NCBI GenBank assembly: GCA_036583965.1
Contig: JAZBQD010000030.1
Coordinates: 85,750,800-85,814,799 of the forward strand
Direction: 5' to 3'
From: Prunella strophiata
Taxonomy: Eukaryota > Chordata > Aves > Passeriformes > Prunellidae
Length of the DNA stretch: 64,000 nucleotides
This document shows, one piece after another, positions 14,271-29,200 of the stretch; position 1 is the stretch's first letter, and every line of letters begins with the position of its first letter. The position numbers and the translations under genes were made by a program. A model generated the notes under the pieces. It was not told where the DNA came from and ran no database searches. It was given only the letters and a program-made list of their open reading frames with translations.

Positions 14271-17200
14271 GTTAGTATGAAATTTTTATTTATAATGAGA
14301 ATTATATATGTAGAATTCTTGGATGTGTTTATTTTCTAAGAATTTACTTATGTATATACATTTGAATATATTCATTTTGACCTTCTGGAGGCTTACAAGC
14401 CTGCGTCAAAACCTCTCATTTGTAATCAGCTCTAAAATGAATTTTTATTTTGTGATACTGCTTTTGCAATATGATATTCTTTCAAAAGAAGAATGACTGT
14501 TTACAAATGCTCTAGCTGACTTAAATTCAGACAGGTTGTGTGTCATTATGATGGTGGTGTTTTTTACCTCAACATCTGATTGAATTTAATTCTTTCAGCC
14601 ATTAAAAAATTGTATGATAATGGCTTTCTTTTTCTTTTTTTCCTTCATCTGTAGGGAGAGAAGGCCATTTTCCATCATGAAGGTTTCTTCTGGAGGTGCT
14701 GGTTTAGTGGAAATGTAGGAGATAATAATGGCAGCATGTGGAATTTTTGGTATAGTAAGTAATTTTTTCCTTTTACTTTATCTACAGTAGTTAGTTCTCA
14801 TAATTGTTGAGGTTTGGTGCATTTTTTTGTTTTTCCTTATGTCTTATGAATCATTAGATTTCATATGGCTTCTTTGGGGATCAGGTTCTTCAGCTACCCT
14901 AAAATAAATTCTTGACACACACTTTTGTAATCTATAGGAAACCCCAGGAGAAAATGATACAAGTTTAGCTATCAGATTACATGGTGATTGTTATGGATGC
15001 CCTGTTAACCTGAGTCCATTCTTAGCTACAAAGTCTTTTACCACTTACTGTTAAACAGTTGGTTTATTTCTATTAAGTAGGGAAAAAAGAGCTTAGTGGT
15101 TAGCCTGGTCCATGAATTTTTGCTTGGGGAGTTTCTCCATCTGTTCTTAACTGACTGCAAGTGGGTTAAGAGGGGAATGGGCAACTCCACAGTGAAAATG
15201 GTGTAGGACACACCATCTCCAGAAGAGTTTCTTTATTACATTCACAGATGACCCGTTGCTTTCTTTCACTACTATCCAGGATTCTGAGATAGATAGAATT
15301 ACAAGATCAGATACTGTTTTACAACCAAAATCTCCCATTTAGAAGTCAAACAAAACTTCTCCAGTTTTGACACTCTCTTTGAGGTAGGGAGCTCCCTCAC
15401 CTTATTGCAAGATTTCCATAATCCTTGTGAAAAGCAGGTGCCATCATACAAGTCTGACTTGCATAGCCCATATTTTGCTAAATATATTGCTTTGTCTTGG
15501 GTGGAAAACGTAATATTCACTGTAGTTAATTTCCCCTTGATATTTATATGGAAAATTATGTGGTCAGGAATCTGAAATTTAGGTGGGATTTAAGTTATAG
15601 TCAGCTTTTGTCTTTTGCCAGGAAGAAGTTCATATTTTTAGAAGTATTTAGTATAAAGGGTGAAATTATCCTTTTCTGGAGGATATTCATTCCATAGACT
15701 AGACTCTTATTTGTGGACATTGTAATCTCTCTGAAGATGCTTGATATTTTCATTGTTCTTTCACAAAAGAAGAAGTAATTGCTTGGATTTTGTTTGGTTG
15801 TTTTTTTCTGCACATGTAATACTGAGAAGAACATAATTAACCCTCAAATGAGAAAGGTACATATGCATGCAAAGGCATACATATGCATCCCATATAAATT
15901 GCAGTGTGCTTTCAGCAGGGCTCATTTACTGTTCCCAGAGTACAAATCTATATTATTCTTTAAGAAATACTCTTGTTTGGATAACAAGGCTTGTATCTTT
16001 TACCAAACCAAATTCACTATAAGGAATAGTTGCCTAGGAAAGCACCTGAAATCTTGACCTATGAAGCTCAGTTTGCCCATTTGAAGAACAGACACACAAT
16101 ATTGTTAAGACAGTAAAATTAAAATATTAATCTTTAGCTTTCTTTCATTTTTAGCCTAACCAGTCTCCTTCTAAGAATTGTACACATGCTTACCTGTCCC
16201 CATTTCCTCTCCTCCGAGATGAACACAACTCCACCTCCTATGACTCTGCAATCAGTAAGTATTGTTTGCTGCAAATGAATACAATGCCTATAGTTTCAAG
16301 AAAACAATTTGGATGCTTCAAAATAAAACAGCCTTATCGCTCCACACAGTTTAATTAGCAGAATTTTAGTATTTCATACTTCTCATAATTCTACAACATG
16401 CATATTTAAGCCACTGTTTAACAAAGCACATAAATAATGCTTAGCTTTAAGCATGATGGCAGAATGGAGGTAATTTCTGAAAAAAAAAAAAAAAAGAAAA
16501 AAAAAAAAAAAAGAGAGACATTTCCTTTTTAGTGCTTTTTTTCCTCCAACATAGTAATTATCTTCCTTGGGCTGAATGCATTAAACAAGTACTTCTTGTC
16601 ATGTATTTTAATAAAACTGGTTTTGGTTGGATGTTTTGTTTTGTTTGGGTTTTTGGTTTTGTTTTGGTTTTTTGGGGTTTTTTTGGGTTTTTTTTGTTTT
16701 GTTTTTGTTAAACAAACGACCACATATGGAAATATACTGCATTTTTACTTTATGAGGAAGGAGGAGCAGAGCCTTGATGATATCTGAGTTTATTTAACTG
16801 ACTCAGATATACTTCACTGAGAAACTCTTCTACTGTAACAGAGATACATGTAAGTATATATACATGTGAAAAATAAACATTAATAGAAAACTTTGTTTGA
16901 ATAGTGCATAGAAAGCTCTGTCTTCACAACACTTAGGAACTACTTAAAAATATCAGGAACATTAAGATTAAGGGCTTTACACAAACATATTTGAAGTAAA
17001 TAACTTCTGATATCTATTTCACATGACTTTTTAAACAACCTGTGATGTGTGCATGCTACATGTCTCTGAGCTTGCTGACTAAGGGACTTAAGTGATCCCT
17101 TCCTGTCCTGAAGCTGTAATTATGCTTTTGCTAACCTTGAAGTGTCTTTAGAATCCAATTTTTATGCTGCAGACATGAAAAAGAAAATAAAGTAGAATTA

Positions 17201-20200
17201 TAATGGTTCTGCTAATCTTTAGAAATTATGAACTGTTTGTCCAGGAAGAATTCAGACCTCACAATTCTGAGATCTAATCTGTAACTTCACAGCACATCTA
17301 GAACAGTTTATCTTTCCATTTGAAAGTGACAGAGTCATCAGCTCCTAATAGCCTAGACAGAGTTTGTATTCCACCATTCACTCATACATTCACAAAGGTT
17401 CCTCAAATTATATTGCATGATTACACAGAAGTGGACAAACAAAGAAAAAGAAAAGGAGAAGGAATATCATCAAAAGTTTAATTAATTTTAGTTAATGTTT
17501 GCCAAAAGAACCACTGCTCAAATATAATTTTCCTATCTATATTTCATATTAGGAGATTAAAAGTAGGCAGAACTGTACTGTAGATGCTGGCCCAGGTAGA
17601 GTATATTCAGAGCCATTCCTGCTATATAAATAGATACAGTTGGATTGCTTTTGAGCTCATTAAAACTGAAGATGGTTTGGGGTTTTTATGCCTACATTTC
17701 ATTTTCAGCATCCAAGCTGAGTTATTTATTAGAAGCAGTTATGATTGTTCAAGAGTCTTTCACAACTTTTTATGAAGAAGGTTATGTCATCATCTCTTCT
17801 GTTAGTTCAAAACTTCTTTCTCCTTTAGTCTAGTTTGATAATCCTGCCCATGATATTTGGCAAACAGGTTTTAAAAACCCTGCTTCAACTGCAGTTGCTA
17901 AATTAAGAAATGCTAGAATGTTATCCTCTTGTTCTTGACTCCCAGTGCAGGAAGTGGTTCTCTATAAAGCCAGTGGCAAAAGGCTCCAGTTTGGTTTCAT
18001 GAAGAACATGATTTCATTTATGAATTGTATATCCAGTTGTCTGCATCTAATACTTTGCATCTGCAAAGCATAGAATAAAAGGGCACTACCAAAAAATTGA
18101 GGTTATTGTCCCCTTTTTTGGTTCTGCTACTGTTTCTTGATAAAATATTACCATTTTCATAGCTCATAGCTTTCTCAACATATTCTCTTTTGGGGATGAT
18201 AAAAAGCCCAAATCTTCTCCCTGGGTTTATCACTGTATTTTTAGTGAGTCAATCAAGTTCTATTCTAACAAAATATACCAGATAACAAGAATTTTTCTGT
18301 CATCTTCATTTTCTCTTTCATAGAAAAAGAAACAGCTGAATAAAGAGCTTTAAACTTCATTAGAAAAATCAAACATGTATACAACACATTTTCTAGAAAT
18401 CTCTAACTTTCTGTTGAGAGCAGTATTAGTTGATGAACAAGTAAAGGCATGTGACTTTTTTACAGACTATTTGGCTTAAGAAACTTTTGGATCTTATCAG
18501 AGGAATTTGAATTTAACTTTAGCCCCTTGTGCAGTTCCTTTGTGTGGAGACACAAGTGTGGTTTGTTGGAGTGCCATGTCACCATCCAGCTAGAAGAGCT
18601 CAGACAAAGATAAGTTGCCTGAGGAACATGAAATCTCTGATGCTTTTTGAGTGCAGTGTCTGGACCAAGTTCTCTGTTGACATAACTTCTTTGGCTTTAG
18701 TAGGAATTTGGCACAGAGCTTTTCTGGGCCAGAATTCAAAACAGGCTCACCGATCCTCTCAGTTTGTTTACATCTTTTTTGTATGTTGGGTTTGTGTTTG
18801 TGTTATAGTTCCCAAAACTCTTAAAGCACTGAGGATGGGGAACTCTAGTGTTTCAGTCTGCCTTCCAAAGCTTTAGACCAAAGGCTGGGGTCATTCTGAT
18901 GTACAAACCTAGACTATGAGCTCTTGGTGTCAAGGACTACACCCTTAGATGGAAATGTAAAGACAGAAAAGCTTAGGGGTGCTTCTATTGGAGATTTGAA
19001 TGCATGCTTTAATGTATCAAATATCTCTTAATCATTACATTAGATGCATGACCAGCTTCACAGGGTTAGATAGCACTGCTTTGAAATTGCAGTTTGCTAT
19101 ACCTTTTAATAATGGTTATAATGTTTTTGTGCATTCATTGGTTTTGTTAGGTATCTTGACAGAGTGGGGAGGACTTCCCCTAGCTGTAGTGTAAGGTATC
19201 ATCAAAAGCTGTGTGATACATCATTTATGGTTAATATACTTTAAGAAATTTATAGGCCATGTCATTTATCTTAACCTGAAACAGGTTCTAAATGAACTCA
19301 GGGGAAGCCTGACTCTAGTGACTTTTTGTGATGGTACAAGAGGTTTAGAGTGACAATTTTTATAGTGTGCAGCTCTTAAGTCAACTCAGCACCTCATTGT
19401 GTTGTTAGCAGATTCATTTTTATGATGATTCATATATATAAGTGCAAGAAATGACAACCTAGGACTAAAAAATTTGAATTAGACCATGCAATAGAAATAT
19501 TGCACAGCAGTAACCTATATATTTTAAATAGACATATTAGTGCATAATCATAAACAGATTACTTGCCCCATCAAGCTATTCTGAAAAAATAGCAGTATAG
19601 TATTTTTACTATTAATTAATTGCTAGCTAGATTCATGCATAATATCATGTCATTAGATTACTTAACACTGATGTTCTAGGGCTATCACACTTTCCTAAAG
19701 TTCTTTTACTATAGGACAATACTAGGCCTGTTTTTGAAAAATGTGCAAAGTTCTTACTCGTGGAAATAGTCCCATTGACCATAGTGAGATTATTCATAAG
19801 AAAAAGAAGTGAAAAATCTAACACTTAGTCACTAATTCATTATTTTTATTTTTGAGGAGATTTTTTTCAACTTAATTTGGAAATAAATAATAATGGTAAC
19901 TGTGGTAAATCACCCCAACACCTTTTGAAGCTGAAGTGGAAGCATTTTAATGGAGCAGCACTGGCGCATTAATTTAATACTCTGATTTGTAGCTGCCAGT
20001 ATTTTTTTCCTGACTATTAGTATCTTATTTTGTCCAGTACTGGGCACATTGCCAGGATTTGAAGTAATGCCTAATGGATAATACACAATGTTTATAGAGC
20101 TGAAGCAAAAATCTGATTCAGCAACTTAAATCTAAAATGGTGAGATCAAATTTATTGGTAGGTTTGTTAATGGGTTGAAATTAACCTAAAGTAATCTGGA

Positions 20201-23200
20201 AAATATCAGCCATGAAATCTGAAAATAGAAGTTGTACAAGTGAAATGTTAGCAGTAGTCTATTTCTAGGGGAAAAAAATGCTCTTATGTAATAGTCATAT
20301 AATTGCCCATGAGAGATTGTAATACAGTACATTTATAAGTGATCTCTGTAGTCCCCCAAGCAGCTTGTAAAGTAAGAAACATTTAAAAAGCAGTGTATCC
20401 ATCTTGTGGATATTGTATTTGTTTTATTGTTAAAGTTATTTTTGAAAAAAAAAAAATATTACTAAGGGATAGTTAAGGGTGCTGAATGAAGCTGAGAAAA
20501 GTCCTAGCAAGGTTTACTGTGTTGCCAGGTGTGTCTCCTGTGCTGCTGCTGAGATATGTGATTTCATTTACAGCTGTTTATCTGCAGAGAAGATGCTCCT
20601 GGTTGAGAGCAGCTCAGGCACTTTGCCTTTCACTGTATTGGCACTGTGCGTGGCAGAAGTCTTGTCAAAAGCATTTCAATATCTCTTACATTAAAAAGGT
20701 CAAAAAAAGAGGTCTCTTACACAGAGAGGTGAAAACCCACACATTCTAAAATACAGTCCACTGTCAGATCACAGGAAATGTTCCCTTTTGGATGTGAGCT
20801 TGTCTGTGATAGTTCAAGTCATTTTGCCTACCCCTGGAAATTTTTATGTGGCATTGTACGAACACACTGTTTCAAAAGGCTTTCCATCCTTATAGTGCTT
20901 AATAATTCATATTGATATTAAATTTAAGATTAAGTAGCTGGTGTTTTTATGGTAGACCACAGTACTTGTATGGACTGATGGCTGTGTTTTGAAAACACTT
21001 TGAGTCAGCAAGGGCAGTGAAATACTTGGAATGCTTTAATGATGCTGATGCTAACATCTCCAATAGTAGAAGGGTGTTGCTTTGTGACATTAGCTAGGCT
21101 GTTCCTGACTAACTTATGGAGTTCCAGAGGTGTCCATGACAGCTACACAAGTGTGTGTTGTAGGTGACACAGCTCTGTAACTTTTCAAATGCTTCATTCA
21201 TTGCTTCTCTTTCATATCATGTATTAGTAACATCTTAAAATATGAGTCTGTAACTTCAGTTTGTAATCAATGCTGGGATCTACTATATTAGAAAAGAAGA
21301 GTTTTGGTAATTTTCACCCATTTCTTCAAAATTTGGGACCCTGCACAAACCCTGGATACTTCTAGTTTTCAAATAATGCAGAGGTCTCTGGAGGGACCTA
21401 AATTAGGTTCTTTAGAAAGAAAAACAAGTAGCAAGGGAAAACTAGGAGGTCATGCAATTTTGGAGGAATACAATGTTCCTATACAGGCCCAATGGTGCAG
21501 TTGTGTGTACTCCTGTTTTTCCGCTAAGTCTTTTTTATTTTTAGGCCTGCCTGTCATTTCCTAGGCAAATGTTGTACTCAACAAAGGGGTGGCTTACCAA
21601 GATGAGTTATAAAACCTTCTGTTTAGCACTCTTGCAACACAGAGCAATGGTATCTAAGATTTTAAACACTGCAGATATGTTTACTTTGCACTCGGCAATA
21701 GTGCTTGTATTTTATTTCTTCTGTTGTAGGAAACACTTGGAATAGTGCATGTATTTGAGGTGGGTAACTCTAACATATCTGTGAAGTATCTGGAAGACAA
21801 GGGATACTCCTTGTCATCTGGACCAGAACATGGGCTATCCTATGAAATACCCCAGTGAGACTTGAAATTGTGGAAACTTGTGTTAACACTTTGTATAGAT
21901 ACACTTTGTATGGGTTCACTGAACCATTATTTCTTGAAACAGAGTGTTTGGATTGCAGTGTCAGCCCTTTTCATGGGATGTAAAGAAGAGTAATTCAAAG
22001 CAGCATCTTCTGTTGCATTTTATCTATCATTGTGTGTCTCAGCCTCAGAGCAGCAAAGTCTTTGACTTGAAGAGTAATTTATTCTTAGGAAGATTTCATT
22101 TCAACCAGCTCTTTTGTGTTCATCTATAGATGAATAGCAGTAGGCCTGAGTTGTTATTTTGAATGACTAGCCCTTTAGAAATTGATCTTGCCCATCTAGG
22201 CAGAGATGATGGGAAATGTGATCTAAGCAAAAATGATCAGATTATAAAATAAGTGAAGCCATCTTTGCAGGAAAATGATGGCTTTTTAATTCCCTTACAG
22301 AAGTAAAAGTCTAAGTGCTCATAGGGTGTTTCCTCAGACCTGGGCCACAAATGAACCAAATGACTTTCTGGCTTGCAGATTAGAGGGGGTAGTATTTTGC
22401 TTGAAAAGTCACAGATTTGTGAGCAGACTTTGTACCTGTCGACTATTCTCTAATTTTTAATTGCTGTTTAATGACTGAATTAGCTTAATAAACAAGTATT
22501 AGGATAATCAGACTTTATCAGTGATTCTTTAGAGTAAATATCTGTTTTATAGAAATAGAATGGAAGCTTTTGTCAGGGGATAGCTAGGTAAAATCAGTGT
22601 TTCCCACATAATATATAAAATAGTTTATAGTGTTGGAGCAGAGAAACAGCTTTTCTCTTCTGTAGTTGCAGAGAGGTTGAAACAAATTTTCATCAGTTAC
22701 ATTTGTACTTCTTTGGTGCTGTTTCTAAGAATATTTGAGCATCAAATCAAGCTTTTCTCATGAAATTTCACTAAAACCAGACTTCAAAGCTTCCTGTATG
22801 AAGAGTGGATATTGAAAATGGATGTTGGTTTTGTAATGCTGGAGAATCTCGTGTCCTCCTCCACTGAGAAAATAGAAACACTGCTCCATGACTTAGGTGT
22901 CTGACCATAATATACAAGAAAGCTTTTTCAAGGTTCATTTTGGCCAATGTGTCCTATTATGTAGCATGACTTTGAAGTACCTTGGGCCACCCATGTAAAA
23001 GAGTTGGGTGGTTATAGATTGATTTAGTGGTATTAGGCTTTAAACGAGGAAGTAATGTCCCATGGACTTGGAGACTGCAATGAAGCTTATCAAAGTAGCC
23101 CCATGAGTAAAATAATATGAAATTGCTTCAGAAACCCAAGACTGAAGGACTTGAAAGATTTACCTTTCTAGGTCTCCATTCACTGTCCATTTGCATTAAG

Positions 23201-26200
23201 TGAATCATTTAACTATGTGTTTAACTTTAAACAGGTGCCTAAATCCCATAAGAGGTATAGTACTTAAAGCAAAACACACATTTAACAGCTTTGTTGAGCC
23301 ATAGCCTTATTTCTTACCTACTATTCCAATAATTTTTTGTTTATGTGGAGACTTGGATATGAACCAAACCACAATTTTAACCCTTCTGCCAGGTACTACA
23401 CATTCATCCTTTTTATGCCCAAATCTGCTGGTCAGTGTGGTGGAAAATTATGTCTCTGAATGTTTGCCTGGATTAAAAAGGGTGTTATTTAAAAAGTGTG
23501 GCTAATGTAATGTGGTGAGTGTGATCTAGCTAATACATTTACAAGGCTGATGATGTATGCTTTAACTTGTGTTAAGCTGGTCAAGTTAAAAACCGTAGAC
23601 TTTTGGAATACATTAGTGGGAAACACGAGCTGCTAATGCCTAGTGCGCCTTCAGATTTCAGATGAGAGCAAACCTGAATTATTACTGAATAGCTGTCTCT
23701 AACAAGCTGTATGAATTTGAATCTTTCAGGATATGAACCAGTATAATAGTTGCTTGGTTGTGTTTTTCCATAACAGTAAGTAGGTGCTGTCAGATGATAA
23801 GTGGCAGTTTCTTTTGTGATACACTTTTCCTGACTTGCCAGCTGGCTTATATGCTTTCCCTCAGTTGGGTGGAAATGTTTTTCACTGACTGAATTGTCAG
23901 TGCTTCAAGATTTTCAGATCTGACGATGAAGATCTTTACAACTCATAATTTTACTAATGGGTTGTGTTAATGTACCAATTTTTAAATTCATGGGAGAAAT
24001 TTATGTCACTCTTGTAGCATTTGTAAAATGATGACTTTGTTAAATGGATGTGCAATTAACCAGCTAAAAACTAATTGTTAGAAAGACTCTTTTGGCCAGA
24101 GTATGTCACAAAACTCTCAGCTCATTTATCACCAGCTGCATCCATTAATTCAGCACTGCTTGGCACTGCCTAACAGGCTTCTGAAACATCACATTTTAAA
24201 TTTAATAAAATACAAAGAGCTTTAGAGCAGAAATAGACTGGTTTAAGACACTTAGCTGTTTTTCAGAAATGCAGTTTACGTTTTTTTAGTTTCTCCCCTG
24301 TTCCTAGCTTAAGTTTCTTTCTGCTGAATATGGCTATATATAAGGAGTATTATCCAACCATAAATTGTAAAGAACTTACAAATTGCTATTAGTCATATAG
24401 TCTGGGCACTAGGAGTGTCAAGATGTTGCAACTCTCTGCTTCTTCCACACTGTTTTGGTAAAATAATTGTATCTTATCAGTCCAATAATTTATCCCAAGA
24501 AATCACTGCTAGCTTTGCTGTACCATTTTCTAAAGAGTGTCAGTTTGGTCAGGTTGCTGTCTTACAAGGTATTGCCAAATATTCAGCCGATGGATTTCAT
24601 TCACAATAACTTACATTCTGTTTTCCGTGATCATCAGGTAAGGACTGGTAATCAAACCTATTTCGATCCACATGATACATAACGTATATGTAAAATAGAA
24701 TTAATGTTTCATTTGTTAATAAGGCAAGTCATAAGAGAAGGGGAAAGGAAAATCTTTGTTAACCAACTTGGATAAGTTCTAAAAAGCATTGTATTCTTTT
24801 TCTTCTTTCTTCCTTTTCTCTAGTTTATCGAGGTTTCTGGACAGTTCTTATGCTCCTGGGAGTGCTAACCATTGTGGCAGCTAGTTTCCTCATCATCTGT
24901 GCAGCTCCTTTTGCCAGTCACATTCTATACAAAGCAGGAGGAGGCTTTTTCATCCTTGCTGGTGGGTATACTGTTTGCTCAGTCAATTATACAGTAGAAA
25001 GGATGAGTTATTTCTTCCATTTTCCTTAACAAAAATTATATCAATCATGGTTAAAAGAAAGAGAAAGCATATGCTTCTATCCTTTGGCTTGTGGAGTGCC
25101 TGTTTTGGACACAGGTTCTTTGCACAGTTATTTAGGCATGAAGCTATTATAAAAGCTATTTTTGGGTTAAGGTTAAAAAAAAAAAAAAATCCCACATCCA
25201 GGACAAATAATGGAATTACACTGCAATTTCAATCTACTTTTTTAAACAGGAAAAAGAATGTATATTTAAGAATGTTGGCTTATAGGATTCCCAAGGGCTT
25301 TAGCTAAGGAGAGGGTTTTGTCCTTTATCAGTGATGCAAAAGATGATTACAGTAGACTCTGAAGAAGTTGGGAGACAGAACACATTTACATGACCAATAC
25401 AGGAAAATGCTTTGGATGTGATAGGACTAAACAAAATAGTTGTCATGTATGAGTAAGTAGGAGCTCTAAACCTCTGTGAATGAAAGATAACAAATAACTG
25501 AATTCCCTCCCTCTTCATAACCCACCCGTACGGTGGAGGATGCACCCGTCCCAGGATTCAGCTGATACAGACAGCTCACTGGCACGCTGTTTGCTTAACC
25601 TTGAGAAGTCTGTGAAGTGTCACACTGGTGTGTAAGATATAGTTATATAGGATGCAAATGATAGTATGTGCTCCATCTCTGTTCTCCTTGGTTTAAAGCC
25701 TGGTGAGGAGCAGCCCTGTGAGAACATATTGTGTTACAGGGCAGAGCCACCCGTGTCAGGAGCACAAGGCCTGGGCTCTCTTTTTGCTTCTCATACTGAC
25801 CCCCTGACCTTGCTTACCTGCTGCACCTCCAAGCTCTTCATATGCAGCTAGTGATCATTATTCCATTCCAAAGGACTCTCAGTGAAGTGTGGGAAGTATT
25901 TTATAATATTTTAGTTGAAGAAAATCCTGCATACTTACATTTTATCTCTTGAGAATTACTCCTCCACACTTTTAAAAGACATACAAAAAATATTCATAGG
26001 CTGACGGAGATTCTAAGATATTTCAATACTTTTTGTCACTAATTTGCAGGGCAAGAGCCCATGTGAGTCCTGCTCTTTTTCTGCATTTGTAATACATGAA
26101 AACCCTCAGCTGTCACTAGAAAGTAGAAGAAGCTGTTTGAGAGGAAAAGGGCACTTGAAAGATGTTGAACTGACTGGCAGAGGTGCAAAGCGACGCTTGT

Positions 26201-29200
26201 GTTCTCCACTCTGGGTCAGTTCATCTGCCCTCATTTAGGCAGGGGAAAGTTAGATCCCCAAGCCTAACTTGGCTTCCCTAGGAGGCCTGCAAGAGGCAAT
26301 AACATTCAATGGCAGTAAAAACGGTAGGTATGTAAGAAGTTCCCCCAGCTGGGGATTCATTTCATACTGAAAGAGGGGCCTAATTGGATCAGATGAATGT
26401 GCTATGGAGGAACCCTACACCTCTCTTTCCTTTACTAAGAGAATCTAGAGAGACTATTTCTTTAGGTATGTGAAGTTAAGTGAGCTTTATTATCTCAGTG
26501 TGTGACCTTGGGTCTGTGTCTTTGCCCCTTTCACCCTTTGTCCCTATAGAGCAAATGTTCTTCAAGGGAAATCCTGATTTTTTTACTCTCTCTGTATGTA
26601 GCATGTTTCAACTTCAGGACTGTTCTCAATCAGAACTTTAGAAAAAAGCTATGTTATTTTAACTATAACCATTACTGTTGTTGAAAAGCAAAGGTTTGTA
26701 GTAAAATTCTGCTATAATTTGTCAAAAAAGTGGTGGTGGCAGGAGAAAATAGGATCCATTCAGCTTGCTCAAGACAGAGGAAGATAAGATAGAATCTGAT
26801 GCAGAAGAGGGTGATGTGCTCTACTGTCTCCCTGCTGCCCTGATCCCTTCCTGTGCCTATCTCCTTCAGGATTAGAGAGTTCATTTAACTGCCTGCCAAA
26901 TCAAAGCAGGGCATGGAAGGGGAGAGTGATGAGAAGTGGTGCATATTTATCACTTCTCAAACATGGGATCTGGATGCAGCCAGGGTGTGCATCTACTTAA
27001 ACACAGACATAATGGGAAAATGAAAAGATGTAATGTGACTTAGATTAATGTGACTTAGATTTGGTGAACTTAGGGTTCTTCTAAGACAGAAACCAGCAGG
27101 TTGTTTTGAAGATAAAAAAGGAATTATACACGTTGTTTTGAAAGAGCCTGGATGATGTCTTACCACAAAATTCAAGTATGTGTTATACTGCAGAGAATAG
27201 TCTTCTGAGAAGGAAGTTAGACAAGATGATTGTTCTTTGGAAGTTAGGAAGAAGTTCTTCTAGGAAGAAGAAAAAGTAATTTTCCTACTTGTCTTAAAAA
27301 TAAGTTAGATGAAATAATTTTGATACCTGTTATTGGACGTATCTTTATCCTTCTGCAACTTTAGCTTACAAATTAGCAGCAGATAAAAGCTCTCCCTCAA
27401 CTGAAGAGTGCAGCTTGTAGCATGATCTGCTGTGACTTCTTAGGGTGCAGGAAGTAACTGAACCCTACTATTATTTGGAATGAGATTCTTGCCAACTCTT
27501 CAGCCATCTGAAAGTTGTTTCGTATGAAACAACTGCTTAAATTTCTATTGTCCACAGTAAGAAACATTCAGATGGACACCTCACCTTCTCTGTGATAAGG
27601 CAGATAGACTTGCCTTTTGGAGGGACCCAATCAAGATGTTTAAACAGAGATCCCGAGTGACACAAATAAATTTACGTTGAAAAGGACCTCTTGTGGCAAT
27701 CAAGGCTTACATCCTATTTAGAGCAGGGTTGTCTTCAAAGTTAGATCAGGCAGCTCAGAGCTTTATCCAATCAAGTTTTTAAAATCTCCAATGACTGATG
27801 TTCCGCAGCATCTTTGGGTGCTTGTCCCAGTTTGACCAATATCATTGTGAGAAATGTTTTCTTTTTTCCTTGTTTTCACCTCTTACTGTCCCTGATGCAG
27901 TTTGTGACTATTACATTTCATCCTGTCAAGTCTGCAGGTCTCTGAAAATCTATCCCCATCTTTTCTATAACTCCATTTAGAAAAATGAAGACTGGATTCT
28001 TCTGTAGACTAAAATTCCCCAGCTCATTCAGCCTGTACTTGTTCTCCATTCTCCTAACTGTTTTGGTAGTCATCACCTCAGTTTATCAGTATTTCTGTTT
28101 CACATGGGGACCCCAAACTGGACATAGCTTACCACATCTGATATCAAAAGTGTTGAATAAAGGGTGATAATAGTATTTTCAAATCTAATGACAGTGTTCT
28201 TGCTAATGCAGCTCTGTATGAGATTAATTTTTATTTATGTGAGACCTGCTTGAATTATTGTACACATAAAGGGACCATTCTTCTACATTAAGGAAATTGT
28301 CTATGAGCAACACCAAATTCTTCTGGGCCCCTCTGTCCTTTAAGGCAACCTTTGCCCCTCAAGGCAGCCTCTCTTGGTATCTTGCCTACCAGTTCTCTGC
28401 ACAGACTGAAAGTGTGTTCTCCTAAGTTCTGGGTCTTACCTTCTGTATTCCTCCTAGGATATTGACCTTTGCCATTCCATGGCCATTATAACTACAATTA
28501 ATGCCATCTATCATTTTCCTGACCCATTTTTCCTTAATTAGGAGTAGCAAAACTTTGTAACCTTATTGACCACCTGAGTCCACAGGTAAAACTACATCTG
28601 CAAGACCTGTGGGGAAAAGTGAGTATCAGTTCAATGATACCACAGCCTCATCTTCAAGTCTGCAACATCAGAGAGTCCAAGAGTAGCTACAGTACTGAAA
28701 ACTGTAAGAAGTGTTACATGTTGATTTAAAGGTCATAGGAAAAGAAGGGAAAGCTGCCATAAAATGATCTCTTAGATCAGCCTTCAATAAAGTCCTGTAA
28801 TTACCTTGTGCCTCTTTCTGCCTGGTGGTCCTGAAAACTGTCCTCTTGTACTGATGCCAATAAGCAATATACCAGGATGTGCACAGAGCATTACAGAATC
28901 ACACCCTGGTGAAGAAGCAGGATTAGAAGTATGACTACTGCTTCCTGCCAAAAGAGCGAAGAAAGATGGTACTTTAGTTTGAGATTGTAGATGAGGACAA
29001 AAATCTGTTTTCAGAGACATATACCTACTCCCATAACTTTTTCATGGGATCCTCTGCATGTACTTCAGCAGGGAATGCCAAACCTTATTTTTGAATAAAG
29101 GTCACAAGAGGCCAAGGTAGGTGATAGAATCTGAAATAAGGACAAGAACAGAAAAATGCTTTTGATAAAAAAATATACACACACATGCACACAGAAGTTT

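Noticed and set aside
18529..18876. 115-codon plus-strand frame in TMEM182 intron 3
   Set aside because: No family resemblance, no flanking splice sites in a sensible arrangement; consistent with chance.
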